64,000 nt of DNA. Source: Ignelater luminosus (taxonomy: Eukaryota > Arthropoda > Insecta > Coleoptera > Elateridae). The position numbers were made by a program, and so were the translations under genes. The stretch lies in the NCBI GenBank assembly GCA_011009095.1, contig VTPC01005931.1, positions 23,233-87,232 of the forward strand, given 5' to 3'. Below, piece after piece: positions 1-11,990 of this stretch (the stretch's first letter is position 1; the number at the start of each line of letters is the position of its first letter). Under the pieces are notes generated by a model. It worked only from the letters and a program-made list of their open reading frames with translations. It was not told where the DNA came from and made no database searches.

Positions 1-840
1 CCTTGTAGTCATATATTATGTGATTTATTGACTTTTTAGTAACGTTGTTTAAATTGTTTATTGCACATTCTACATTTGCTAGAATTTTTCCTGTTGAAAC
101 TGTTTTTGATTCTAAAGATACTTTTGAATCCATTTGAAGATTATATTTTACATTTTTAGGGATTTATGTATCTGTTAGATTCAATTTTTGAATTTATTCT
201 CATTGTCTTGTTTCTTCTTTAAAATTTTTATTTTTTCACGTTCGTTAAAAAAACTGCAACATTTTTCACTAATTTTTGTTTATAAAGGATGTGTTTCTTT
301 TATCGTGCTAGAAGCATAAAAAAAGTGCCACAGCGGTTAATTTTTTCACGAATTTGAGTGAAAAAAAAGTATCGTAACGTCATTTTTTAATGCAAGATAT
401 TTAAGCACAAAACATAAAAGGCTGTCATTGCTATGATACACACCCACTTCAAATTGTTAATCCAGTTAATTGTACATTTAATATCAATGTTTTCAAATAC
501 AAAGCTGTTTTTGAAGTAGGTAGTTCTTGATTTTTATTACGAACATGAAAAAAGTTTTGTATGCAATTCGTGAGTAAAGTTACTTTTTTTTACTTGGCGA
601 ATTTGCGCACTCGCCTTCGGCTCGTGCAGCAAGCTTTCCTTCTCATAAGAAAACGATACATTTTACTCACTTGTTACATAAACAACTATTTCTTAATTTG
701 TTTCGTTTTAGTGTTTTGAAATAGTTTCTCAGTAAACGATTTATTTATATTATATTTATATAATTCAAATCTTAACTTAGCTACCAAAGAAGAAAATTAT
801 TATTTTCGAAACAATTAGTAAATATATCATAAAACAACTG

Positions 841-1075
841 GGAATGCAAAGCATAACCACAACAAACTCCTGTTTTGTTACTTTTTTCAAATTTTAATGG
901 CTATTTTGACCATGTTCCCGAAGAGTTATCAAAAAACGAAGATACCACGTTGTCTTTAGTTTTTGATGGAGAATCCAAATCTGAAGTCAAAATTTTAAAA
1001 TTTGACAAAAAATGCGGACAGACTTCGCAAATTCAGTAACGACTCCTTCAGAGTTCGTTGAATATAAAAAAGTTT
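841..1075 (+). repeat. Dispersed repeat family R1, copy 1
   Basis: This segment matches the reverse complement of 45893-46085. Both copies carry, in order, blocks reading AAATGCAAAGCATAACCACA (approximately; gggaatgc here), TTTTGTTACTTTTTT, CATGTTCCCGA, ATCAAAAAACGAAGA, TAGTTTTTGAT, AAATCTGAAGTCAA, AATGCGGACA and AAATTCAGTAACGACTCCTT. Copy 1 has small insertions relative to copy 2. The family is unidentified. The shared block order over about 200 bp shows common descent. Confidence 0.75.
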
Positions 1076-1849
1076 TTAATACCTTCAAATCAAGTAGTTT
1101 TGAAATGTTTGAATGTACTGGATTTAAATTGTGGCAATAATCTATTATAAAATTTTAAGCCAATGTAATTAAATATTTCTTGAGCTTGTTACTTTGTTGA
1201 TGATTATATTTATAATACCCATTTGTTTTTAAACACGGTCAGTTATGTAGGCATCAGATAATGTAAAAACATAAAATATATCGTAGATAGATTAGTTACT
1301 GCATAACATTTCTTTGGTTCTGAATAGTTAATTTTGAAATAAGTTATAAGTATTTAACATATATTAGTTTTATTAAAGCAATATAGTTGAATATGTATTT
1401 TATTATTTATCTCAAATTTTCATTGTCAGTGAAGTTTGATGTTTTACTTTGAAAATAATGGCATTTAAATGTCTCCTGCAAAAGTGCAAAACATTACACA
1501 CCTTGAAATGACATCCTCAGTCTGATATAAAGTAATTTCTGTACTAGTATAATATACACATGCTCAAGCAACCTTGCCTATAATCATCATTTGATTATGC
1601 TCATTACTAAGTAATTAAAACTAATTACTAATTGAAATGTTTTGTAAATGCTGTGCTTTTTGGTATAGTTTTTAAACAGAATTGTTAAAAAGTATTTAAA
1701 TAGCTTTGTTTATTGATTTACATTTTTAATATAAAAGACATAGAATAAACACATGTAAAGGTATGAATCGATTCATCAAAATTATTCATTCTTTGCAGTT
1801 GTCATCACTTCAAAATGTCTATCATTTTCTCTTTAAACGTTAAACAAGT

Positions 1850-2240
1850 AGTACTAGGATCATTTCCATATTATATGCAAGTAAAATACTGGAAGTGCTT
1901 TAGCGTAAACTACTTGGAGTGTCTATAATTTTACTGGAAACAAATAAAGTACTTGGAATAGTTTATATGTTTACAGTACTGTTTTAAATAACTAGTAGTA
2001 CTTGCTAAAAATTTCAAAAAACAAGTACCAGTACAGCAATTTAAAACTACAGAAAGTAAACTACTTTAAGTACCTACATTACTGATTATGATATTTGCGG
2101 TACATCTTTGTACTGAGTAGTTCAACTTTATCTCTACAGTACTTTTTTAAGTAACCAGTAGTACTTGTTACAAATTTTACAAAACAAATATCAATACCAT
2201 TATCTTGTAGACATAGTACAGCAATTACAAAATAGTGAAA
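1850..2240. repeat. AGTACT/AGTACTTG-rich degenerate repeats
   Basis: The stretch is dense in AGTACT-type palindromes. It contains two diverged direct copies of about 70-85 bp: about 1975-2045 and about 2139-2225, both with TAGTAGTACTTG followed by an A-rich tract and AGTACAGCAATT. A third related block (2060-2130) recurs at about 8400-8475. No coding capacity is seen. Confidence 0.5.
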
Positions 2241-2400
2241 GTATAGTGTAACGTTCACTTTTTGTTCCCGTTACGTATTGTAGTTAATCTGTGTTCTTGT
2301 ATTTTTTTTAGTCGTTTTTTTCTTATTGAAGAGATTTTGTGGTACTTGTTGTGAGTTCACACTGATAGATTAATTACTTTAATTAATTTACTTCAATATA

Positions 2401-3660
2401 AGGACTGGAACAAAAATTATCTGCGTTAGAAAAGTATTTATAAAAACAAATCTATTTTGCAAAATAAAGTGATTTTATTTAATTTAATGAATATAACTTA
2501 TAACATTTCGTTCTTGACAATAATTGCTGTTTCATCTTTATTCTTGGAAAAATTATTAATTTTATCTTTAAGGTGCTGCTTTAAATTGATGATTACTTCT
2601 TGTTTAACCTCTTTTGATTGTTTTTGCTACTCCTTTTTAAATTTATCCAGGTGTTTTGTAGCTTTACCATTTTTCCTCAATCTGTTCTTAATTAGAGCCC
2701 AATACCGCTCAATGGGGCGAATTTCTGGAGAATTAGGCGGATTTAGTTGTTTTGGCACATTGTCAATGTTTTCTTTGTTATAAAATTCTACGGCAGTAGA
2801 TGAATAATGAGCCGTAGCCAAATCAGGCTAAAATAATGTTGGTGATTCATGGGTTCTTAAAAATGGTAATAATCTTTTTTGAAGACATTCTCGTATGTAT
2901 ATTGCACTGTCAATAGTCCCAGTTGCAAAGAATTGACATTGACATATTGCCTGCCAAGCCATCACCTTTCGCCTAAACTTTTCAATAGAAATTGATGTTT
3001 CCTTCTTTGGTATATAAAATTGTGGGCCCGGTAGCGTGAAAAAGTCCATTTTAAAATAGGATTCGTCATCTAAAACTAAGCAGACTTCTGAGTGCCTTAG
3101 AACGGTATTATAGAATAATTTGGCACGACGTTTTGCCTTTTTTAATTGTTCTTCAGTCCTTTTAGGCCGTTTTTGCTTCTTGTACGTCTTAAGGGAATTC
3201 CTTTTCTTTATTCTTCGTACCATGGTGTGACTGGTATTACACTTCTTCGCTATATCCCTTATTGACATTGATATGTTTTCTTGCAGCACACGCAACACTT
3301 TGTTCTCTAACTTCTTGGAAGCAGAACCTTTTGGACGACCTTGCCCTTCTTCTGATATATTGGAATAAAGTTCTCGACACTTCTAATAACCAATCGCACA
3401 GTTCGACGCGATACCCCAACTTTTTTTGCAGTAGTTAATGTTGAAAAACTTTTATTTGTTCGATATATTTCCACAATTAATCAACGAGGTTCTTCTTGTT
3501 GCCCACCCATTTCTTTGGGTAAATTAGATAACATTAAAATTGTCAACCGAGAACTGTCAAACTCATAGCTTACTAGTGCATTGTTTATCATTGCAGTGTT
3601 TTGTTTTATATTTAGGTAATTTGATAAAATGTAACGCAAAGAATTTTCGTTCCGGTGTCG
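2401..3660 (-). mobile_element. Tc1/mariner element, DD37E type, inactive
   Basis: This 1.26-kb element has imperfect terminal inverted repeats of about 27-30 bp. The left end (2401-2427) contains GGAACAAAAATTATCTGCGT, and the right end, read inward from 3660, contains GGAACGAAAATTCTTTGCGT. TA dinucleotides flank both ends (2399-2400 and 3661-3662), the usual Tc1/mariner target duplication. The transposase relic inside runs on the minus strand. Insertion in what is probably RasGAP intron is an inference. Confidence 0.88.
2627..3510 (-). pseudogene. Tc1/mariner transposase (DD37E), broken
   Basis: The relic runs on the minus strand from an ATG at 3510. The second codon cluster is followed by an in-frame TGA after about eight residues. 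After a frame change comes a helix-turn-helix DNA-binding region (SIRDIAKKCNTSHTMVRRIK). The catalytic region has a first Asp in VLDDESYF, a second Asp in PDLATAHYS, and a Glu in RPIERYW 37 residues later, giving D,D37E. A stop lies near 2828, just before the second Asp. The protein would cut and paste its own element by binding the terminal repeats. At least two stops and one frameshift make it non-functional. The family call is firm, the subfamily is from residue spacing only. Confidence 0.85.
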
Positions 3661-5427
3661 TAATTTAGGATTTCTTTAATTATGTTTCAACTTTCCTTAT
3701 ACCTTTGTATATGAAATTTAAATAAGTAGCCAGGTGTAGTTGGTAGATGTTAGTTTCTTACTTGTTCATTTCTTTAAAGGTGGTCTATGTACGGTTGATT
3801 TTTTGTTTTATGGCTTAGCCAAAATGAATTGAAGTTAGGACTTCTATACCAGCTCATTTGGTTTTATTTAACTTTAAAAAAAACATCCTCATTGGGGTGT
3901 TAGAACTTATCATTTTACCTTATATTGCTGCTTGATCATGTTGTATTATCAGAAATTCTCATTCCAAAGTCTTGTTTTGAGCATTTAAAATTTAATTTTT
4001 CTAAATCCAGGATTTCTGATTGGATATTTCACATCGTAGGAGTCTCAGCTTAGCTTTGCTTCATGCAGGGAAAAATTTAATAGAGCAGACTTCATGTTGG
4101 CACATTTGCTGGTGTTATTATGTCCAGGGTGCTAGATTTCCTTGAGTTTTATGACAAGCCTCAATCAAGCAAGGGTAAATGGTTTTGTTTTGTTTTTTTA
4201 TTAGGTCTCATGGGAGGTATTTTTTTCTTTAGCTTGTTAATACACCTATGAATTCTTTAGTTTTTTTACAATTGAAGAATTCCTTCTTGCATCGAAAAAA
4301 TTTTTTTTTTTGAATTGTCGTGGATGGTTAAGCAGGCTCATCACTACTGCCTTATCTAGTTCAAATCCACCCAGTAGTCTAATTCCGTTCTACTCCCAAT
4401 TGGTGTTAGAATGTTAAACTATTTGAACAAACCCGCCAAAATAGTTGCAATTTGTTACTTAAGTGTATGCGCAGGCACTATTTTGCTCCCTTAAAAAAGA
4501 TGGCTGTAGTTCTTAAAAATATAAAAACATCATGTATTGTATTTAATTTGAAGTTGTTTATAATTAAAAGAATTTTATAAAAGCTGCTGCTGTCAAATAT
4601 TTGAATTATATATAAATTATTAAACTTAACTTATTTCTATATTTAATAAATTTAGAAATTTTATCTTATTTCACTTTGATGCATTCTTACGAAAGTTTTT
4701 TGTATGATTTAAAACAGTTATGATTAGCAGTTTTATTATATTGCTATTGTTTTAAAAACTTAGGAAGCATAGGTTGAGAGGGGTTGTTTTTGCATAAGTT
4801 TGTTACACTTTCATCCCGTCCTAAAGTACAGCGCTGTAACTTCAGAGAGAGGAGCCATGATAAGTCTGGTTTTTCTTACACTCTTAGGCAACGTTTTATA
4901 AGTTTCTTGTTTTTTCTGCTTTATTAAATTTTATTGACATCATTTGAGTTTTCAAGATTTTATTACGATTCAATAGTAGCAATAAATAGAATGTATTGAA
5001 TGATAAGATTTTAACTTTATTAAATGGTGTTTATTCTGGAGGTTGAGATTAAATATTTTATGAGTGTTTTTTGTAAAATTGAATATTATTATTTGGAAAT
5101 CGTTTTAACTTTGTTATTAAATTTAAATAATGTTATTCTGATAATTTGTTGATGGCTTTATATAACTAAGTATTTACTGGTTGGGAATATTCTCAAATCT
5201 TTGTTGATTATTTTTGCGTTTTTAAAAAAAACCACTGGGGCCCATTTTGATCGCTTTATTCAATATATATTCTGAATATTTTTGTGTTTTATTGTATGTA
5301 TAACTTTCTTATCCTTTCTCAAGGCCACCTACTAAGTCTAGCCAGGCTAAGATGAAAAGCGTCTTAGTTAAATTAAATTCATTATATTGTAATGCAAGGT
5401 TACATTACAATAGTCTGTTTCAATATT
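3661..5427. other. AT-rich non-coding DNA
   Basis: No exon or recognisable element is seen. A weakly tRNA-like stretch near 4321-4385 was examined and rejected. The right boundary is set by the target-site duplication of the Harbinger element. Confidence 0.5.
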
Positions 5428-5666
5428 AGGTGCGTTCGTTTATTATGTCCTTTCAACTCTGTGCACTCCATGTGTGTTAATAATCGTTTGTTTTTGACAG
5501 GGAGTACACAGAACGTACGTAAAAACCATTCGGTAATTGTCGAGCAGAGTGAAAAGTGATGACTCTTTACGCACCATTTCAATTGGCGGTACATTAGGTA
5601 CATTTGGTGCGAAGGGGGGGAAAAGGAAACATCACCTAACCTAGAAATTTGTCGGTTTGTTGAAAA

Positions 5667-6506
5667 ATGTCAAAAAATATAGTTTTAGAATACGGACAGC
5701 TTTTATTTAAATGTACTCAATGTGATTTTGCTGGTTTCGACGAACAAGAAACATTAACTCACATTGAGCAACAGCATGAACAGTATAGAGGTAAGCGAAG
5801 CATTTATTTATAAGATTTCTATTTTTTTGATAATATTTATTGTAGATAACTTTTTTGGAGACTTTCATGCTGTAGAAACGAGTGTTAATTCTGGGGACAC
5901 CCAAGTAAATCTGTCCTCAACTTCTAGAGTTGCATTCAACACTGAACCAGATTCAGGAGGGGAAGAAGCAGACAAGGAAAGTAATAAATTATGGAGTACA
6001 AATGCAGTCAAGATGTTAATTGATCAAGTGAGAGAACATTATGTGAAATTTGACAAAACTATGAAAAAATCTGTATGGAACAAAATCGTAAAGTTTATGA
6101 CAACAAATTTGAAAAAGAATGTCTCATGGAAACAATGTGACGACAAACGAAAATCATTATAACACATCTACAAGGCCACCTTAAAAGCAAATGAGGGTAC
6201 TGGTAGATCATGCCGAAACTGGGAATTCTTTGAGGATGTTCATCAAATATTATCATCATCATACCTCCTGCAACCTGCAGCAGTGCCAGTGGCCTTATTG
6301 TAAATAATATTATGGAAAGTCCCCCAAGTACACCAGCTTCTGCAAATAATGAAGCAGCCGAAGAAACCACTAGAAGTGATTCTGATGGGCCGTTTATCCG
6401 AAAAAGAAAACATAAATTAAGTGCTGCAGAAGAAAGGCACAGAGAAAAATTAGCAAGGCAGGATAAATTCCTAGAATTATTTCAGAAATTTATTGATAAA
6501 ATGTAA
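5667..6506 (+). pseudogene. Harbinger accessory DNA-binding protein (zinc finger plus MADF/Myb-like), broken
   Basis: Exon 1 (5667-5790) starts MSKNIVLEYG and encodes one C2H2 zinc finger (CTQC, 12 residues, HIEQQH). A GTAAG donor at 5791 joins in frame to an acceptor at 5845. Exon 2 (from 5846) encodes an acidic linker, then a trihelix/MADF-like domain beginning LWSTNAVKMLIDQVREHY. An in-frame TAA at 6160-6162 interrupts it. The same frame then continues HIYKATLKANEGTGRSCRNW until 6303. A frameshift brings in the basic C-terminus ending QKFIDKM, with stop at 6504-6506. In this superfamily such proteins bring the transposase to the element ends. The zinc finger exon is unusual for the partner protein. 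Confidence in the two-exon model is moderate, family context strong. Confidence 0.75.
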
Positions 6507-6672
6507 AATACGATATTAATACAATTCTTGATGAAAATGTAATGTTACATTCATTTAAGATATTGTATCTTCTTAGTTTTATGAAGTAAATAGAGTTTGT
6601 TCTTTTCATTTTGTTTATTAACATTTTTATTACTTACAATACTTAAAAAAAATTAAACTTACAAAAATAGTT

Positions 6673-7985
6673 TTAAATAAGCATTGCTAAATTATTACAA
6701 ATGGCATTTCTTTTCTCATTGCCGTTTGCCATAAGACCTTCATCATGATTATTTAGATTGTTACATTGCTCTTCAGCAATTTCATTTGCGATGTTAACAC
6801 CAATCAAGATATTGTCACCATTTAATACGCAGAGGTTGTGAAGAATGCAAGCAGTTACTATAAGCAATGCTAATAGATCCATTTGTACTGTTACTGTGAA
6901 TTTTAATCTGCAAAACCTTCCTTTTAGAAGAGCAAACGTATTTTGAATTACAGCATGGGTTTTGCTGCGGATGATGTTGTAATTTTTTTGACGTCTTGTT
7001 AAATCCAAATGTTCTTTTAAAAGGCACCATAAAATATGAAGACAGTTGATAGGCTTTATCACCAATTAAATGTTTATTATCAAAATTAACGGTTCCATTC
7101 TGTATTCTTGTATATACATCGGAATTTGTAAACAGCATCTGATCATGAACAGATCCTGGAAATCCAGTAAAAACATCAATAAACAGACCGTTATGATCAC
7201 ATATTCCTTGCAACAGAACACTGTGATAGCCTTTCCTGTTTACACATGAAGTGGTATGCATTTTTGAGGCTGTAATTCTTATATGACTTCCATCGATTAC
7301 ACCAACAACACCTGCAATATAATATTGTAGAAGAAAAAGTATTAATTGCAGCTACATTTACCTGGAAATCCATATTTTCTTTCAAATTCCCTTGCAATTA
7401 ATTGAGCACGTTCCTCTGAGAACCATGCAATAATTTTGTAAAGAGCATTAACTTGTAAAAACAATTTACTGGTTCTATGTAATACTGTCCAGCAGGTTGA
7501 TTTTGTAATGCCAAACTGATTGGCCACAGATCTAATATACAATTATTAATACATATCTGCTGGGCATTTGCAACAATAACATACCAAAAACTTTCTATAT
7601 TTCCTAAGCACCATAACATAATCAAGGCACCTTTTTCAAGTTCCATCTTCGGGTAGCCTCTTGCTGATGAATTCTCTTCATTAGAACATGTATGCAATTT
7701 ATTTAAAAGATCTTCAAAGGCTGTGGAACTTAACCTAAAATGCATTTTAAATTGATTATTATTCATTCTTGGCAATACTTCTTCAGCAAAGTTCTCTACA
7801 TTGTCATTCTAATGATCTATTTCTTCCTCTTCATCGCTATCTTCAAAGAATAATTGAAAACCAAAAAAACATATAATATCCATTGCTTTCTTTCTAGAAA
7901 CTGTAAAATAAAATATTAACAAAAACGTACATGTTAATAATACACTGTTTACTATACACTTACTATTTCTATTGTTTTCTTCCAT
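6673..7985 (-). pseudogene. PIF/Harbinger DDE transposase, broken
   Basis: The gene is read leftward with three introns. Exon 1 starts MEENNRN at 7985. Later exons meet at 7538/about 7603 and at 7362/7311 (GTAAAT...TTGCAG). Recognisable Harbinger motifs are LCLGNIESF-like CLGNIESF, RSVANQFGITKST, GVVGVIDGSHIRI (first catalytic Asp), and FTGFPGSVHDQMLF (second Asp). The block KTHAVIQNTFALLKGRF then has Gln where the family has the third catalytic residue, Glu. Further damage: TAG at 7809-7811 inside the acidic N-terminal region; TGA created across the second splice junction, where an Arg (CGA) is expected; and a frameshift near 7020-7030 in an A/T run. The enzyme would excise and integrate the element. 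This copy cannot. Confidence 0.85.
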
Positions 7986-8188
7986 TTTTCTGATTTTTAA
8001 CACTTTTCTAACCTCAACAGCGCTCTTATTGTCTTGTCAGTTACACCGCCCCATGCGGCCCCAGCTTTGCCGTTCGTTTATTTTTCCCACAACTCTTCAC
8101 CCTGTTTACACTGATTCCACATGACCATTTACTTTTCCCTACCCGCCCCATACGTTACCCACACCTTCCTGAATAAACAAACGCACCT

Positions 8189-8498
8189 ATTATAGAATTC
8201 AGAGTAGGCTTTGACTTTACCTCACTTCTGCAGTGAATAACAAACATACAACAATTCAGGTTTACAAAAATCACTACATATATTGACAACTGATGTTTAC
8301 TTATAAGGATCAAACAAATGACAGACCTTTAACCTAAAAACATTTTAACTTTTAGTAAAACTGCAAAGTAGGCTGTTTCAAAAATATCATGTCATTCTAT
8401 AATATTGAAACAAACTATACCTAAATTACTGATTGCAATATTTGCAGTACATATTTGTACAGAGTACCTCAACTCTGATGACAAGATACAAATTAGAG
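8189..8498. other. AT-rich non-coding DNA with repeat block
   Basis: No coding signal. The block at about 8400-8475 (ACTGATTGCAATATTTGC, then TACATATTTGTACAGAGTA) resembles 2075-2125 in the same orientation, so it is another copy of the AGTACT-rich repeat zone. Confidence 0.5.
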
Positions 8499-8676
8499 CA
8501 GCGGTCGGCAACCTTTTAGATATTGCGAACCACTAAATTTGCAATTTAAAATTTCGCGGACCATTAACATAATTTCTAAAGGTACAGATTAATACGAACA
8601 TTGAGTATGATATAATATCTGACTTTATTTGTGGACCATTAAAATTACCTCACAGACCACTGGTTGCCAACCGCTG
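8499..8676. mobile_element. hAT-type MITE, 178 bp
   Basis: The terminal inverted repeats are CAGCGGTCGGCAACC (8499-8513) and, at the right end read inward, CAGCGGTTGGCAACC (one mismatch). The flanks AATTAGAG (8491-8498) and AATCAGAG (8677-8684) are an 8-bp target duplication with one change. An 8-bp duplication and a CAG start are hallmarks of hAT elements. No coding capacity. Confidence 0.88.
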
Positions 8677-8684
8677 AATCAGAG

Positions 8685-9396
8685 GTTGCTTTGAGTATAC
8701 TTTTGTATCTAATTGGAGACTTGATGCCAGAAAAACTCAGTGGAGAAAATCTACGCTGAGCTTTGCTGCCAGCGAAACATAGCTAGTGCTGCTGGACAGG
8801 TTAAGTACATCCAGTTTGCTTAGTTTTGACATTGAACACACCTATGAGTTGACTCACTTGTTATTTTTAAATTTGGAAGAATTTAAAGCACCAGTGTTGT
8901 CAACATAATGGGCCTTTACAGGGTAAATGCAATAATGTAATTGGTTGCAATATTCTTATAGTACATGTAGTGTAGTGATTGTGTCTAGTGGAAAAATATT
9001 TTTATTACGACACATGTGATAGAAAAAGCATTAATTGTATTTTCCATTTTTAAATATAGTGGTTAAATTAACAAATAAGAAAATTGTGTTTTACAAAAAT
9101 AATAAAATCTATTGTATTGCCCACCGCAATAAACAAAATCGACTGTAAAAGCCCATTCTAATTTTATAGCAATTTAACAAATACAAGAGTACGTTCAGAA
9201 TAAACAAGTAAACTATAACATAATCTATGATTTTTGTATTTTGGTTTCCTTTTTGCTTATTGTGCAGGTCAGAGTTATTTACCTGATGCTTATGTGGTGT
9301 TTATTCTAAATGAATGTACCCCAAAACTACAAATCATTTGCAAGATAATATTGTAAGAAAACAAAATTAGTAGAAAAAAGAACGTGAAAGTTGTAC
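8685..9396. other. Probable RasGAP intron, no feature seen
   Basis: AT-rich sequence immediately downstream (minus strand) of the splice donor at 9396. It contains no recognisable exon. Confidence 0.55.
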
Positions 9397-11519
9397 CTGA
9401 TATAAATATGCACATGAAAGATCAATAAGACCCTTTGGTTTGGTACGTTTAGGATTTTCATATAAATATAAATGAGTGTCAGTTCCATCCACCAATAACA
9501 CAAAATATAACAACTTCCATTTTTTGCCAACTTTATCAGACTTTCTATGTAAATAACCCTGATGTTTAATTCCTCTCATTCGTTTTAATCCTGCCTGATC
9601 ACGACATTCTCTAAGAGTTGCATAAATCTTTTCTGCTGCAGCTTCAGATTTAGTTTTTGGCGTCTCAGGAACCCAATCTTGTTGTTTTGTGCCATCCACT
9701 AATAGCTATTAAAACAAAATCATTCAAACAATTACAATCAAACAACAAAAAAAATGTAAGAGCTTACAGGATGCTGAAGAGTGTAGCCTTCTACAATTTG
9801 TTCTTTTCGATATCGATTGATGACAGCATCAAGGCATTCAAAAACTCTGCCGCCCATAAGATATCTTACTCCTTTCTTTTCAATTCGAAAACGTTGAATT
9901 TGATTATTTATATGGAAAAATAATGAGTAATCACCAGGAGAATTATCACTAGGCCTTACAAGAAAACTTCCTGGTCCAGCTAAGTAAGAAAAACAAGATT
10001 CTTAGTAAATCGAAAATATAAAGTGAAAATGCTTGACAACCACCTTTAACTAGCAAGTCTACAGCTTCATTCTTTGTACAATTAGGATGAAACCATGGAA
10101 AAACGGTATTTGGATCAATACTATCATCTAGATCTTCAACTAATTCTCTAAAAATCATGCCTTGTTCACCAGTTCGGTGTGCTGTTACCCACAGCCACCC
10201 ATCGCCCATATCATTATGAACAAAGAATATGTCACCCTTTTTGAAACTTAATTCATCTGTGTCTGGCATTTTTGTATATGGTAGAATTGCAACAACTCTC
10301 TATGAAATAAAATAAAGATTATTAAATAATTTGATTAATATAAAAATTGAAGAAATTGAATTAGCTTTTAGTAGCAGAAAAAGTAAACTGTATAAAATTA
10401 TGATATCGTTTTTGTTACATGCAAAATGTTAGAATCTACCTAAGTATGATTCATTAAGGGTATATAGCTGGTCAACATTCACTGGAAATATATAATTATT
10501 GTGTAATTTTTGAATCATCAACAATTATAATACGATAGCATCCGTGTAATAAAAAAAAAGTAAACATCTAATAATTGTTCAAAGAAACTTATAATTACAC
10601 AATTCAAAACAAAGAATAATAAGAATGTTATTAGGAAATTATATTTTTTTTATTAATAATAATGTTTTTAAAGATTTGTCTATTTATTTGTGTTCTGATT
10701 TGGGTACATTTATTTCTGGTGATTTATAGATTCATTATTAGAAATTTGCAGTTATTATGTATAAATAAAAAACATTAAATTTTAATATAAAACTATTCTA
10801 ATAAGATTAGAGAGGCTTAAGTGCAAACAAACAAAGGAAGTCATAACAGATAGCATTCTTATTATAACCCCAGTTAGCTGATAACATTGAAATACAGGAA
10901 ATTACTTTGAGTCACTGGTTATTTTCTACATACAAAAAGAACACTCCTGCCCAAACACACACATCAAATATATACATCTAAATTTAAAAATACATTTTTA
11001 ACATTTTTCTTCTGACTATTAATTAATTAAATAACATACCTTTTTATCATTAACAGGTTCTGGTGGTGCAACAGGATGCACTAATCTTTCTCTTTTGAGT
11101 AAATCACTACATGCTGTATAATAACCAACTAAATCATTTAATGAATCAAACTGTCTTCCACCTATATAAAAATCACCACAAACCGCAGTAATTCTAAAAT
11201 GATTTATACCAGTTCGCCCCAAATACGATAGTACATAGGAGCCAGGTTTGCGGTCACTCTCTCTAACTAAATAACTACCCAAACGAGCAGCTTCCCATAA
11301 TCTTTCTTCAGCTTGATAACGATCTAATCTACCATGGTACCACTGAGTTTCTGGGGGTGCATGGGGGGCGGAATCCCCAAGATCGGGCTCGTCTGGTTCC
11401 GGTTTGGGAGCCCCATGAGTGTCTTGTTCGTTTCCATCTTCACTTCCAGTACTAGGAGACCCTAATTTGTCTTTAACTATTGCTCCTTGGCCACTTCCTG
11501 TACGTATGAGGTCTGCCAT
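9397..11519 (-). CDS. vap: p120-type Ras GTPase-activating protein, N-terminal part (SH2-SH3-SH2-PH)
   Basis: Four exons join in frame: 11519-11040, 10299-10044, 9979-9768 and 9705-9397, 1257 nt or 419 residues, and the gene continues off the left edge. Residues 1-59 are Gly/Pro/acidic. SH2-1 starts WYHGRL at 60, with its phosphotyrosine-binding Arg86 in SYLVRES. SH3 occupies about 161-217 (VVAILPYTK, DGWLWVTAHRT). SH2-2 spans about 226-316 (WFHP, SFLVRPSDNSPGDYSL, YRKEQIVEGY). The PH domain starts near 360 (HQGYLHRKSDK, KPKGLIDLS) and is cut at the donor GTACAA. The order matches RASA1 and Drosophila vap. The family switches off Ras by stimulating GTP hydrolysis and is recruited to phosphotyrosine receptors through its SH2 domains. 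C2 and catalytic domains are not in the window. The donor after exon 2 (GTGGTT) is weak but gives the right junction (LVKAGPGSFLVR). Confidence 0.93.
10300..11039 (-). other. RasGAP intron 1
   Basis: A 740-bp intron between the SH2-1 exon (donor GTATGT at 11039) and the SH3 exon (acceptor ATAG at 10300). AT-rich, with no nested gene or element recognised. Confidence 0.85.
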
Positions 11520-11990
11520 TGTACTAGTTTTTTTTACACAAAGACTATGTAACTCATATGGAGATTTGGGCTTTTATTTCTCACACACTTTCTATGTTTT
11601 CAGTAAATAATAATGATGTGAACTAACCTACGTCCATTGTTCAACACTTTCTTCTCGGTTATTGACGTTTCTCTCAAAATGCTTTACTTGTTTTGACAGA
11701 TTTTACAACATTTGACATTTACAACGACGTCGATAAAATAGGATTTCTTTCTTTTTCCGATTTTTTTAAAAACTGACATATTAAAATTATACCAAATTAA
11801 ACCAATGCTACCATGGTATAAGAAGCAACCTAAATCATCTCCTTAAAAGAAGAATTTCTTATGCAGTATTAAGCGGTGTTAGGCGGTTTTAGGCAATGAA
11901 TTCGAAAATGACTCCCACCACAATCGGCACTATTAATGTTGCAAATGTAAAATAAAATGCAGGTTGCATACGGTGTATTTTATTCCAGCA
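11520..11990 (-). promoter_or_regulatory. Probable RasGAP 5' UTR and promoter region
   Basis: This is the sequence immediately upstream of the RasGAP ATG. A minus-strand GTTAGT near 11627 after ACGTAG could be the donor of a non-coding first exon. No TATA box is obvious. The exact start site cannot be read from sequence. Confidence 0.35.

Larger units (their letters stand above)
1..2400. other. AT-rich non-coding DNA, probably RasGAP intron
   Basis: No convincing exon is seen on either strand. The stretch should be intronic to the RasGAP gene, because the last visible exon (ends at 9397) stops inside the PH domain and the gene continues leftwards. It holds a dispersed repeat at 841-1075 and an AGTACT-rich repeat zone at about 1850-2240, listed separately. 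Confidence 0.6.
5428..8188. mobile_element. PIF/Harbinger element with both genes, inactive
   Basis: The 2761-bp element is bounded by 17-bp terminal inverted repeats AGGTGCGTTYGTTTATT at 5428-5444 and, inverted, 8172-8188, with one mismatch. A 3-bp ATT duplication flanks it (5425-5427 and 8189-8191). Inside are the two genes typical of autonomous PIF/Harbinger elements in convergent orientation: a MADF/Myb-like DNA-binding protein on the plus strand and a DDE nuclease on the minus strand. Both are broken. Harbinger targets are usually TWA, so an ATT duplication is slightly off the norm. If the first A is instead counted as target, the flanks read TTA and TAT. Confidence 0.9.

Noticed and set aside
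2457..2783. 108-codon plus-strand open frame
   Set aside because: It is antisense to the Tc1/mariner transposase relic and overlaps its inverted repeat. No independent coding evidence.
4321..4385. tRNA-like stretch with GTTCAAATCC
   Set aside because: A B-box-like motif is present, but no acceptor stem or anticodon arm can be folded around it.
5764..5845. N-terminal extension of the Harbinger partner protein from an in-intron ATG
   Set aside because: This part lies between a good donor (5791) and acceptor (5845) that join a zinc-finger exon in frame, so it is read as intron.
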